A DNA stretch of 64,000 nucleotides from Phragmites australis (Eukaryota > Streptophyta > Magnoliopsida > Poales > Poaceae). A program made the position numbers and the translations under genes. The notes beneath the pieces were generated by a model. That model searched no databases. It was not told the DNA's origin and saw nothing but the letters and a program-made list of their open reading frames with translations. Location of the stretch: contig NC_084921.1 of NCBI RefSeq assembly GCF_958298935.1, positions 56,097,001 to 56,161,000 of the forward strand, given 5' to 3'. Positions 44,391 to 55,399 of the stretch are shown here, in pieces. How positions within the stretch are numbered: the first letter of the stretch is position 1; every line of letters begins with the position of its first letter.

Positions 44391-47300
44391 GGTGTGCATC
44401 TTGTCCTTGTTCGGCTCTTATTTCCTTTGATTTATATGCTCATATTTGTCAAATATGAATTTCAAATCGTCATTTTGACTTTTGAATTCATAGGTTTAAG
44501 TTAACCCGTAGCTCTGAATCGTGCGAGTCTTAGACTTGTTCAATTTTGACGGATGTTTGTTTTTGCATAACTCAATGTAAATTGTACTCGCATAATTCAT
44601 TGTTTTTTCTCTGGCACGGATCACTTCTGCCGCTTACAACACTTGCGGCCTAAAAAAAACTCGGTTGGAGGGTTTTGCAAGACTTACCACTGCCAAATTA
44701 AACTATCTAGGTGTAGGCAAATACCAAGAGTAACAAGTGTGAATCACTCACATGATCAAACTCTAGACTAATCACCTACTTAGATGCACACTAGATCTTA
44801 ATTAACACTAATCAAATTCTTAATCTTTTGCTAATTATCTTGATCCTCAACTTTAACTCTAAGCTGGCTCAAACTGTCTCCAATATGTGTATATGCCTGG
44901 TGGGAGTGGGCAACCTAAAATGGTTGGTGGATGAGGTATTTATAGAGTCAACCTCATAAACTAGCCATTGAGAAGGAATCTGTGAAATTCCTAGTAACCG
45001 TAACATGCGGTGAACTCACCGCATCATGCGGTGACTCTTTTTCTAACAGTTTGAAATTCAAATGTTGGATCCTTGTCAGAACCCACCACATCATGAAGTG
45101 AACTTCTCTGAATCCTGAAGCCTTTTTGGAAATGAAGTATGATACATTGTCTCATGGTCACCTCGTCATGTGGTTGCTTAACATTGGATCTTATTGGCTT
45201 GCAACCTCTCAACAATGTCACAATCACCACATCCTTTTGCACCAATGATGCGGTGACTAGGTTCCTAATAGGACTTGTCCAATTATATATTTATTAAGTC
45301 CTAATCTTTGTGGCCTATCTTGCTTGTCTTAGGTATTCGTTATAGTCTATTAGAACTAGTCAAACCTAGCATATATCACCTACTATTTAACTAACCTAAA
45401 GACATTATATAAGCTATTAAACTCAAATCTCTCTTTATAGTACTATCAAAGAGAACAAACATATCTACATAAGTAATGTTCTCAACACCAAGATCACTTG
45501 TGTAAACAAATAGATCTTTATACCTTAATGAAGCTCTTATTTGACATTGATGTCCTTTGAGGCATTTGGAACCATAAGTTCATCATATAGCATCCATGAG
45601 ATTAAGCCTTATATACTAGCAAATAATGTTAGTTACGCTGACTATATTGATATTAATCACCAAAATCACATTGACCATATGCTAGAGTCCTTGATTTTTC
45701 ACGACGAGCTTCTCATCTTAAGAAAGAAAAAGGAAAACAAGGGGTAGGAAAGGGTAGCAAACGCCGCTTAGCCCGCTATAAGGTGGTGTTGGTGTGTTTG
45801 AGTTATTATTGTCTAGTCAATCTATAGTGTATTATAAGACGTATGAGGACTTTTAATACTCTATTATATATGGGTCTATATTAAATTTGAAGGAAATACT
45901 ATAGCTAGTTTATTGGAGTGATTGCTCATTGTATTATCTAAAGATGACATGACAATTTTTACAGCTAATAGTTGACCCTTTTTTTAGATGCTCCTATCGT
46001 CTCATGGATTTGATGATAAAACTTGAGTAGTTGTATGTGCGTGGGTGGATGAGAGATCATGTATTCATGTGCGTGCATGGACGACCCGATCGAAGGGGAG
46101 ATGGAAGTGTGATGGGGCTGGCCGGAGAGAAGGAAGCTTAAGCTAGGCAGCAGTGCAGGGAAAAGGCGCGCGGCATGCATCGGCATAGGCCTTCGAGAAA
46201 GCGGCAAAACTAAAGGCGCGAGAGAATCTGATTCCCTGACCTCCTCCAACATGCATGCATGCAGTGCGCATCTCAAGAATTCAGGATCTTGGACCATTGC
46301 ATCACCAACAAGCCCTACCAAATTAAATCAAGCACAGATACACTTTATTTCTCTCTCCTCTAGCTAATTTCTTACTAATGCTGCTGCTACGATATGCTTC
46401 TTTCACTTTTTTTTGTGCCAGCTTTGCCCTGTGCTTTAGGGCGCAGCATTTCATCACCATCATCGTTGTCTTCTTCATATTTCAAATCGTAAGTAGGTCC
46501 TTCTCCTTCCCGGCCAGCTTCTATATATGGAATAGATAATATGCATGCATTGTTTTTTGAGCTAGTCCCATCTGATCTATCGTACTTCTCCAATTCATGC
46601 ATGTATGATATATGCATGACCAATCATTTCAGATATATCACTTATTTTCTAAAAGGAAAAAAAAATGAACCATTGGCCAGACGAACGAGCTCGAGAATGC
46701 ATAATCGGTATTGAATCATATTTGTACTAGTAATATCGTTTAAGACCTCTATCTATAGTGCTATGAGTTAGAATTAACCTTTCTCATATATAAGCATTGA
46801 GCTAGCAGATCGATGGTCATGAAAAAAAGATTTGATCAACGACTAGTAATTTAACTAGCTGTCATGGTTAACACACATGCATGCAAATCCGTTTGTTTTT
46901 CCCTGATACTGATGCACATATACCTAGGTGACATTCTACTTTGAAAAAAGAAAGGAAAAGTAAGAAGCAGCCTCACTTTAATTTGAGATCAGCGGCATTT
47001 GACTGCACGCACCTTTTCCCTACTGTACTAGAGCAATGCAAATTAGCTACGGATTTAGCATAGGATAGATCAAAATGACATTGCTAATTTAACTTGTATG
47101 CATCCTGTGCGCATCTTGTATATGTATATGGTCATGCATGCAGCATATGCTTCTCAAAATCCTCTGGCATGCATATACATTCATACGCTACTTCTTTCAA
47201 AAAAAAAAAATCATACATAAATTTAGCTGCATATGCTTGCAGCGGTTCCAGAGACTTGCAGCGCACATCAGCATGTTATTGATTTTCCCAGTTGAGCATA

Positions 47301-47730
47301 TAAATGGTACAAGTTTATATGCGCAATTTGGCACAGATATAATTAAACATCACCGGATCGAAGAGATAACAGAATTTGACTGCTGATGGAGAACATTGGT
47401 GCAGAGAGCAACCCAGATCCATGTGGAAGAGTAAAACTTAGAAGAACGAAATTAAAGAAACCATGAATATAGATATAGAATCCCAGCAATACTATAGAAC
47501 GGTAATCGATCAAACGTTATATATAGTGTTAATTCGTGTTTCCATTATTTTCTCCTTAACGAGATCTCCCCGTCAAGTTCTTGCAATATTTGGAGATTGT
47601 GTGCGGCACATCAGATCATAACACCATTTTCAATCACCCACCATATATGATCATGTAATTCATATATAGACCTAGCTAGATAATTTGGCGCTGATCTGGT
47701 CAGCTAGATCGAGGTTACCTGCAGTGCTAG
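44391..47730. other. Gene-poor intergenic stretch
   Basis: No gene is supported over about 3.3 kb. At 45003-45045 the palindrome-like blocks catgcggtga and accgcatcatgcggtga occur, with weaker copies near 45085 and 45250. This suggests an old repeat. Many catgcatg-type strings occur at 46050-47180. Short minus-strand frames at 45965-46321 and 46387-46623 show no family resemblance. The last about 300 bases before 47731 are the likely 3' untranslated region of the Dof gene. Confidence 0.4.
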
Positions 47731-48804
47731 CTACTGGCCGGAATAATAGAAAGCCTGCTGGCCAGTGACATCTCCATACATGGCCCTAGTTGGGTACTCC
47801 TGATCTCTCTTGATGGGCATCACGTGAAACTCTCGTCCATCTTCGCTGCTGAAACCTTGGCGGCCTCCACTCTCTAACCCTAGATGGAACATGCTCGGCA
47901 TCGCCATCTGATGACCCATAGCGTGCAAGAGCGGGAAGCTGTGCATCTGCGATTGCGCCCTCCATTCCTGCTCCATCATCCCCGACCCCGGTACACTGCT
48001 CCCACCGCCCCCAGGGAAGCTCAAGCCAAGGTTCGCCATGTCAAAGTCAGTGAGACGGTATTGCTGCAAAGGCGGCAGGATCGACGACGCACCGGTGCTG
48101 AGCATAACTCGGAGATTGGGCGTCACAGTGGCAGTGGACGCCGACGATGTTGCCGATGCCGATGCTGCGGTAGTGGCTGCAACGGTGGACGCTGATGATG
48201 ACGCCTTTGGCTTCGCGCGCCTGGCGTGGCGACTGTAGCCGCCGCCAACGGGGACGGTGCGGAGGGAGCCGCCGCGCGTCCAGTAGCGGCGGCAGGCGCG
48301 GCAGAAGTGGCGGGGCTGAGTGAGGGAGTAGTTGTTGAAGTAGCAAAACTTGGTGTTGGTGGAGTCGCAGCGGGGGCACTTGAGCCCTGGCTCCGGCTGC
48401 GGGATCCTTGCTAGCCGGGCGCGCTCCGACATGGGCATCGGCTTGGCCGCCCCTCCTCCTTCAGCAAGCTCCCCGGCAGCGGCAGGCATGGCTGATCCAT
48501 GTTGGTGAAGATTGGCTTCACCACCAGCAACAGCTGAAGTACTAATACTATTGCTGCTATTTGGCTGCACCTGCGAAAGATGCACGCGATCGATCCATCG
48601 ATCGATCGTTATAGCATAAATCCAAGATTTATATATGAACGATTTGATTCCACAAGGATAGGATATATTCTCCTCTCCAGCTCGATCCCTTCTTTTTTGC
48701 GAACAAAATCTTTGAGATGGAGCTATAATATATATGCATACCTGCTGCTGCAGGTTAGTATTCCAGCTGCTTGAGGAATCTAGGAAGGCACAAGGGAAGA
48801 TCAT
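47731..48804 (-). CDS. Dof zinc-finger transcription factor
   Basis: Two exons on the minus strand, 48804-48742 (21 residues, [15 protein letters not shown]) and 48570-47731, encode 300 residues. The Dof domain is complete: CPRC at about residues 86-89, a 21-residue loop containing [15 protein letters not shown], and CRAC at 111-114, followed by [18 protein letters not shown] and a basic stretch (RRAKPK). The Cys-x2-Cys-x21-Cys-x2-Cys finger binds AAAG core sites in promoters. The Ser/Thr/Ala-rich middle and the Gly- and Met-rich C-terminus are typical regulatory regions. A single early intron before the Dof domain is common in this family. The 171-base intron is a multiple of three and has no in-frame stop, so retention would give a 357-residue form. 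Subfamily and target genes cannot be fixed. Confidence 0.92.
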   Translation of the reverse strand: MIFPCAFLDSSSSWNTNLQQQVCIYIIAPSQRFCSQKRRDRAGEENISYPCGIKSFIYKSWIYAITIDRWIDRVHLSQVQPNSSNSISTSAVAGGEANLHQHGSAMPAAAGELAEGGGAAKPMPMSERARLARIPQPEPGLKCPRCDSTNTKFCYFNNYSLTQPRHFCRACRRYWTRGGSLRTVPVGGGYSRHARRAKPKASSSASTVAATTAASASATSSASTATVTPNLRVMLSTGASSILPPLQQYRLTDFDMANLGLSFPGGGGSSVPGSGMMEQEWRAQSQMHSFPLLHAMGHQMAMPSMFHLGLESGGRQGFSSEDGREFHVMPIKRDQEYPTRAMYGDVTGQQAFYYSGQ

Positions 48805-49739
48805 GGTGCGTGGCGATCTTGATTATATTCTAGTTAGCTGAGCCTGACCTTGATCCTGGCCTCTATCTTTTGGGAGGAGTTAATTGCTTCTCGCCTCTAT
48901 CTTTTGGCTTGATAGGAGCTTGTTGTGGAGGAGAAAGCAGCAGCACCAGCAGCCGGGGAAGGGTAGGGGAATATATATAATGGTAATGGAAACGGAATCA
49001 CACCTTTAGCTTTGCAAAGTAAATTTTATAAAACTCTGTTCTATAAAAGATCATCTCTCTTGTGATGACATGTGTCTACTCACTCTCTCTCCTCTTCACC
49101 CCAGTCATTAGACTACGAAATAGATAACGTGAATGAGGTCTCATAAGAATCTTTATAGGACAGTGTCCTATAGAATTTACTTCCTTAGCTTTACATAACA
49201 CGACATAAAAGAAATGCATGCTGTTAAATTATATTAGCTTGAAGATTTGTGTAGGACCCGAGGCGATGAGACCCAGCACGAATCTCAAAGTTGTTTCTAT
49301 GGCAAGGATAGATGGTGTTTCATTAACTTATTACTAGCTAAGTGCTCAAGCGTTGCAATGAAAATACAAATATTAGACGTGCTAACATCAAATACAAACT
49401 AAGGTATGGAGATATGGATGTACTATAGGAGTACCACAGAACAAATACATTGAGAGTGATGCCGTAGTTTGATTTTAGATGAGATAAAAAAAAGAAGGAA
49501 ATTATCCGCTAATTTTTCTCCTAATTTCTTTATTTATTTTTATTTACAAAATATGTGACATGTCTATAGCCAATAACGAGACGAAAATGCTAGAGGATGA
49601 AGGATGATGGCAAAAATAGGTAAATTATTCAAATTTTAAAGGTTTTAATTAGATGAAATGAGAGTAGAGGAATATGTGATGCGAAATCTAACTCATATTT
49701 TATATAGTAGAGATTGATTAACATAACCATGGACTAGGT
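48805..49739. promoter_or_regulatory. Upstream region of the Dof gene
   Basis: Likely promoter and 5' leader on the minus strand. The sequence is AT-rich, with a tatatata-type stretch near 48971-48979 that could serve as a TATA box about 170 bases upstream of the ATG. No other gene is seen. Confidence 0.3.
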
Positions 49740-50188
49740 GTCTTGTGATTCCAACTCATACACACACGATGGGTCTATTATGTGTCTAGACACACTGTAG
49801 TTCACTGTTACGCCACCCCCAGTTACAACTCAAAAAAGTGTCAACTACGACAACACAGATAGTTGAGTTACATCACATCACAAAAGGTATATAAGTACGA
49901 CTAGAGAAGATATCCGAGTTACGACCATATATATTTATAGTAACTGAACTATCTTGTGGATCATAACTATACTGCTTTTAGGATCGTAACTGAGGTTGTA
50001 CACAGAGGTGAATAAGTTACGATCACATGATAAAAAGTACATAATTACGAATAGAGAAATTATCCGAGTTATAACTATATACATTTGTAGTAACTGATAT
50101 ATCTTATGGATCACAATTATACTACTTTTGGATCGTAACCGGAAGTGTGCGCAAAGATGAACTACGCTACGCTTATATATAGTTACAA
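49740..50188. repeat. Element A: GTTAC-rich tandem repeat unit beside a microsatellite
   Basis: Two imperfect copies of a unit of about 165 bases containing gagaa(g/t)atatccgagtta, agtaactgaactatcttgtg-like text, ggatcgtaac and cacatgataaaaagtac. The left part has cagttacaactc. The right end has gtgcgcaaagatgaactac, close to the right-end block of elements at 18460 and 52965 (gtgcgcagatatgaactaca). It abuts an (AC)n(AT)n tract. No coding sequence is visible. The left limit is uncertain. Confidence 0.55.

Positions 50189-50250
<62 letters not shown>
50189..50250. repeat. (AC)n(AT)n microsatellite
   Basis: About 33 bases of AC repeat followed by about 29 bases of AT repeat, between elements A and B. 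Confidence 0.95.
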
Positions 50251-51982
50251 TCTCTATTCTATTCTCTATTCTACTCCCTGCACTAAAAATAGCTATTTAA
50301 CACCCTGCGCGCCCTCCGACCCTGACCCCCTGAACCACCCCGCGAACCAGACACCCAGCCCACAACCGTAATTCATTTGTTATTGTAAGCGTATATCTGT
50401 TCATTATTTTATGATTGGACGTTACCATTAAACACATCATTTCCTATAAGTAAATTCTTATTCATTACGACTGTACATATGTAACCTCCCTACTAACAAA
50501 CACATTGCTCCCCAGCCTAGCCTGCAACCATAATGCATTAGTTATTGTAACCGTAAATAGGTTCATTTTTTTTACCGCTAGACGTTACCACCACCCACAA
50601 CCATAAAAAACACAGAGACGCTCCCCGCAACCGTAAAATCTCGACCACCGTGAATAAAAAAATGAAACAACCCCCTCTTTCCTCCTATTTCATTCAAGTT
50701 TCCATCCCATGCCTCTCTCCTATCCAACTCTCTCTCATACCCAATGCTCAGATCTTGATCTAGATCAACGACGGCAGCAGTGACGATGGATGCCAAGAAG
50801 GCCATGATGCACGCAGATGTGGATGCTGAATGCACTTGTGGCAGCCCCCATGGGAGGTTGCATCCGGCCTCCCTCCCTCGTCGAGTGTTGCCCGCACGTA
50901 GGGGAGTGGCGGGCATGACAAGATCGGACATGAGGCATCTTCTCTTCCTCCAACTAGTAGGACAAGCACCGCGCAACCCCTGCTGGCCACCCTCACAATA
51001 CGAAGCACCGGCAAACGTCCTTGATCCGGTAGCCATGAGTGCGGATCTGAGTGAAGGGCGTGGATATGAGTGGAAGTGGCTCGCTCATGTAATGGATCTG
51101 AGCAGAGGTGACTAATTAGGTCTATTGTTTTTGTTGGTTTTCTGTAAATCGGGCATGGTTTCTTGATCGATCCATTACATGTAATTGTTGGCTAGATTAG
51201 TCAATTTTGGGCTTCTTCATTGGAGCAGATTCTAATGTTGTATTTTATCTCTGTTTTGATCTATGCAGTAACTACAAATGTATAATCCAGTGGGTCGGAT
51301 CTTCTCGGCACAATCACCAGGACTGCAGGCTTTGTTGCACACCTATCCTCCTCTCCTCCTCAGGCAGTCATGGTGACAGGGACACCCACGACAAGGGTGA
51401 TGACGGCGGCGACAACGTACTACAGTCATCCATAAAGATATTAGCGTAGAATTTAGTAGTGCTACCTATAGAATCCAATGCATGTACTAATATCATCCAT
51501 TAGTAGGTATTGTGTAATATTCATTATTATTACAATATAGAATTTAGTAGTACAATTCCTAAAATAATGTATTTGAAGGAACAGAACCAGGTGTAGGAAC
51601 TATGCAATATTTCACTGTTATGCGACATGGATAACATTTTTTGTTTCAAGTAGTATGTTCTCTGATGTAACCATAAAAGGCTTGTCATTATACGGCTTGC
51701 AATATGGAATTCTAAGGTTAAAATCATAGAGTTTACGGTTACAAATACTGGGTTTTTACGGTTGCAGGCTCATCATACTGTGTTTTACGGTTGCGAGGTG
51801 CTCGCCAGAACTCAATATGTTAAAAATCTGGGACCAACACTATATTTTTACGGTTACGAATATCAATTTTACGGTTGTGGACGACAATTTTACAGTTGCG
51901 GGTGATCGCTGGAGCCTTGTTACGATCGGGCGCGGGAAGGCTGGGGCGCTAAATAACTATTCTTAGCGTAACGCTAAGAATA

Positions 51983-51984
<2 letters not shown>
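50251..51984. mobile_element. Element B: 1.73-kb inverted-repeat element between TA microsatellites
   Basis: The left end ctattctactccctgcacta, then aaatagctatttaac, corresponds to the reverse complement of the right end (ctattcttagcgttacgcta, agaatagttatttag), an imperfect terminal repeat of about 40 bases. Subterminal motifs aaccgtaaa on the left and tttacggttgc on the right recur in opposite orientation, a layout usual for DNA transposons. A (TA)n tract flanks each side (50222-50250, 51985-52045). The interior at 50789-51115 has an open frame (MDAKKAMMHADVDAECTCG) with leader-like DNA before it, perhaps captured gene sequence, but no family is recognised. No transposase is seen. Confidence 0.65.

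Positions 51985-52045
<61 letters not shown>
51985..52045. repeat. (AT)n microsatellite, about 60 bp
   Basis: An almost pure AT dinucleotide tract between elements B and C. Confidence 0.95.
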
Positions 52046-52050
<5 letters not shown>

Positions 52051-52433
52051 AAAGACACATATTCTATACTCCTAGGAGTATGTACTCCCACATGCAATAT
52101 ACCACATAAACAAACACTTTATACTCTTTTATCATTTTTAGTATAATCTAATACTAATTCTAAGATACTCCAATATGAGTTGTATTAAAAAAATCAATGT
52201 TAGCCTTTCATTTTTGCTATATACTCTTTTTTATACATAAAACAAGTATATACGTAAATTATGATAAAAAATCATGGAATCTCATAAATTTTTTGTGGGA
52301 TTTGTATTGTAGTATCTTATAATTACTAATGAAGTATATTTAAAGTGATAAAGAAGTATAACACATGTGTAATGGTATATGAGAGGTGGGAGTACATACA
52401 CCCAGGAGTACATACTAGTTTTCTATATATATA
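52046..52433. mobile_element. Element C: MITE-like element in TA repeats
   Basis: Terminal inverted repeats are visible: tactcctaggagtatgtact then cccac at about 52067-52092, against tactcctgggtgtatgtact then cccac read from the other strand at about 52386-52411. The core is AT-rich with no frame. The flanks are the long (AT)n tract on the left and a shorter tatatata stretch at about 52424-52433 on the right. Confidence 0.7.
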
Positions 52434-52440
52434 CATCGAG

Positions 52441-53010
52441 GCTATTTTGCACCTATGCGCATTTGCTATTCGCACTGCGCACATCCCCCAGTTACAACCC
52501 GAAACACTGTGAATTACAACTTGTTAGATAGACCAGTTATAACTTCACGTCCAGAAATACATAATTGCAACACGAGAAGCTAACACTATGAGTTACAACT
52601 TATTGTTCGCATTGCGCACATCCCCCAGTTACAACCCGAAACACTATAAGTTACAACTTATTAGGTAGATCAGTTACAACTTCATATCCAGAAATGCATA
52701 ATTGCAACACAAGAAGCTAACACTGTGAGTTACAACTTGTTATTCGCACTGCGCATATCCCCCAGTTACAACTCGAAATATTGTGAGTTACAACTTGTTA
52801 GGTAGAATAGTTACAACTTCATGTCCATAAATGCATAATTGCAACACAAAAAGCTAACACTGTGAGTTACAACTTGTTATTCGCACTGCGCACATCCCCC
52901 AGTTACAACCCGAAATACTGTGAATTACTACCCGAAACACTGTAAATTATAACTTGTGAGGTGTGCGCAGATATGAACTACAGTGAGCATACCTGCAGAA
53001 TATACATACA
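52441..53010. mobile_element. Element D: minisatellite-bearing inverted-repeat element in TA repeats
   Basis: Same family as the insertion at 17966-18505. It has about four units of about 135 bases (tcgcactgcgcacatccccc, cagttacaacccgaaacact, taacttcacgtccagaaata, gctaacactatga) and the right-end block gtgcgcagatatgaactaca. Ends show an imperfect inverted repeat: ctattttgcacctatgcgc on the left against atattctgcaggtatgctc from the right. TA repeats lie on both sides (52424-52433 and 53011-53036). No coding sequence. Confidence 0.7.
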
Positions 53011-53035
53011 ATATATATATATATAGGTATATATA

Positions 53036-53800
53036 TGGTAGCACTATTCTACACCTATGCACCCATCGGCCCTAGCCTGCTCGTGCTAGCAGCGCGTGGC
53101 CACGTGGCGCATAGCCGCGTCTGCCCTACCCATCGCGCTAGCAGCGCGCGACCACGTGGTGCATTGCCGTGTCTGCCTACCCATCGCGCCTGCCCTCGCC
53201 CCACATGCCCGCCTAGCCATGCTCGCGCCTGCGCGCCGCTCAGTGGTTGTCCAGTAAGTGTCAGTATTATTATTCAATAGTTGTTAGTAGTTATTCGGTT
53301 GTTCCAAGTCAAAATATTTCTTGTTCAGTGGAGTCAGTAGTTTTTATTTAGTAGTTATTTAATAGTGTTAGTAGTTGTACAAAAGTTCCAAGTCACAGTA
53401 ATTTTCATTCGGTGGTGTCAAAAGTTTTTCAGTAATATCAGTAGTTATCAGTAGTGACGGAGGAGGTAGTGCAAGGGGGGTAGGGCGGAGGCGTAGACGA
53501 AGGAGGGCACGGGGCGACGCGACAGCCAGGCTCAGGGGGGGAAGGAGGGACACATGGCGCGGCTCAGGGATGCATGAGCACGAGTGGGCTCGGGCGAGCA
53601 AGCACGGCGCGCGACGCAGGACGAGTTGGGCCGCCTAGTACATACGCCCTTAATAGGTGTTCAAAAAAGAGTGTGTACATTTTAAAAAGTAATATACATA
53701 TTAAAAAAATCGCTTATAAAGAAATATATACATCTAAAAATAGTATATACATCTAAAAAGTAATATATACTTTTGTTATAATGTTATCAACTATAAATAT
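53036..53800. mobile_element. Element E: possible further member of the TA-embedded chain
   Basis: The left end ctattctacacctatgcacc (53044-53063) matches the left end of element D in 16 of 20 positions, directly after a TA tract. The interior is GC-rich with gctagcagcgcg(t/c)g and cacgtggcgcat repeats (53086-53165), then a gtcagtagttattc-rich stretch (53250-53450). The right side degrades into AT-rich DNA with repeated tatacatctaaaaa(a/g)ta. The right terminus is not clear. Confidence 0.45.
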
Positions 53801-54713
53801 ATAGATAGACTAGTTTTCCTATACATAAAGCGCCCATGCTCTATCAACTGCATTGGGCAACTATTTCCATGCTTCATCAACCCTCATATTGAAATACAGT
53901 AATAATTTTCTTGTGGCAAGCTTCCAATTTCCATACTTGAGACGCAAACGAAGTCGATCGGATGCTAAATTTAGATAGCTCGCACATTAGCAATTGAAGG
54001 GAGGTATTTAGGGATAATACCATAAAAGAGAGCTTGTGGGAGAGAAAAGGTGGCTTGGTTCTGGTAGGCATGAGTGAGCTTCACCTCTAGCGAGGATTCA
54101 AATGAACAAGTCATTATGATCATGTTTGGTAGCTACAGATCCAAATCTTGTGGGTTGATTAGGGATATTTAGTTGAACCATCTATTTTAAACTAAAAATA
54201 AAAATTTAAATTATTTTATTTTATTATACAAACTCTAAAATCCAGTATAAATCTCGGAGCTAAAACTATCCCAAAGACCCTATAACTTAAACTTTTAGCT
54301 GAACTTGTTAGTCATGTAAGTCGCCAGTCGTTTTCTTTTGCGAGCAGTGCGCAGTTATCGTAGCTATTATTACTAATGAACGTTCAATGCTATAGGACAG
54401 CAACTAAAATGCATTGTTGCGTTGCCGATACACAAAACTGAATAACCGCTATGCGCAACCAAGAACATCTTTCTTTTACACAAATTTGCTGAAAAATAAG
54501 GCACCAAAACACAGGGAAAGGTGCAGCATTGTGCGTTGAAGCCAAAATTCACAAGTGGTAACAGCTAGTTCAGACTTGAGGTAACAGCTAGTTCTGTCTG
54601 AACAAAACACGTAATTTCAGCATCATCCCTCAGCACAACATGCTAAATAAGAAGAAGAAAAATCAAACCTCTGAAACCCGAGTTCCCATCCCATCCATAC
54701 CCAGCGTTTGAAC
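53801..54713. other. Intergenic region
   Basis: No gene recognised. Short frames only. The last about 250 bases are the likely 3' untranslated region of the small minus-strand gene ending at 54714. Confidence 0.4.
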
Positions 54714-55003
54714 TCAGCTCTCCCGATCGCTGCTAGAACTCTCCACAGGTGGAATGGTCTGCAGGAGCAGAAAAAAAAGGGGAAAAAATGAACAATATGT
54801 GGTAGAGGAATTCCGTCGAACAGATTGTGTGCGTGTTGGGCGGTGGGAGGGGCAGGCTACCGAACCAACCAGGTCGGGCTTGTAGATGTTATGAACGATG
54901 GAGGCGCCGGCGAGGAGGGAGACGACGATGACGACCGAAGACCACGCCAGCGAAGGAGTCCCCGTCGGCAGCCGGCCGCCGCCGAACTTCTTGCCGCTGT
55001 TCA

Positions 55004-55004
<1 letters not shown>
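54714..55004 (-). CDS. Small conserved plant membrane protein, 59 aa
   Basis: Two exons on the minus strand, 55004-54870 and 54758-54714, splice in phase 0 to 59 residues. The sequence MNSGKKFGGGRLPTGTPSLA is followed by one hydrophobic segment (SSVVIVVSLLAGASIVHNIY) and KPDLTIPPVESSSSDRES. Small proteins with a GGGRLPTGT motif, one membrane span and HNIYKPD are conserved across land plants and have no established function. The location (likely an organelle or endomembrane) is inferred only from the single span. Start at ATG 55004 is chosen because upstream in-frame codons encode a low-complexity Arg-Glu tract from a (GA)n run that lies in the 5' leader. No lesion. Confidence 0.82.

Positions 55005-55032
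<28 letters not shown>
55005..55032. promoter_or_regulatory. (CT)n/(GA)n tract at the start of the small gene
   Basis: About 26 bases of pure CT on this strand, i.e. GA on the coding strand, directly upstream of ATG 55004. Such GA tracts in 5' leaders are common in plant genes and can bind GAGA-type (BPC) factors. The role here is unproven. Confidence 0.5.
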
Positions 55033-55034
<2 letters not shown>

Positions 55035-55399
55035 GTCGCTGCGCGCCAAAAGATGGGCCGGGCCGTGAGATTTGCCTAGCCTCTGGTTTTGTTGCGGACG
55101 CTGGATTTTGGGGAAATCTTCAAACACGACTATTAATTAAGTGCAAATGTGCTTGTGGGTTCCATCCTGATACCAAGAAAGCTCTTCACGTGTTCATAAT
55201 AAAAGAAAAAAATACATTACTGGTAGTAGCCCAAGTGGTCGATTGGTTTGAGAATTGGGAGACGCAAGCACGAGTCATCACTGGTAAAAGAGCACGTGGA
55301 ATCCACGTGTCCATAATAAAAGAAGAAATACGTTAAACATACTCATGTTTAAGCATTCAATGGATACCAAAATATCACAAAATGTATTGGGTCGTTCAT
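55033..55399. other. Upstream region of the small gene
   Basis: Contains a direct repeat about 120 bases apart: cacgtgttcataataaaaga (55187) and cacgtgtccataataaaaga (55307). No gene. Confidence 0.4.

Noticed and set aside
45965..46321. 118-residue minus-strand frame
   Set aside because: Low-information sequence with no domain, made partly from catgcatg repeats.
46387..46623. Acidic 78-residue minus-strand frame (EEDNDDGDEMLRP)
   Set aside because: Suggestive composition, but no splice context, no recognised family and no conserved domain, so not called.
46000..47300. Possible microRNA precursors in the catgcatg-rich stretch
   Set aside because: No known conserved plant microRNA sequence was seen and no convincing long hairpin could be drawn by eye.
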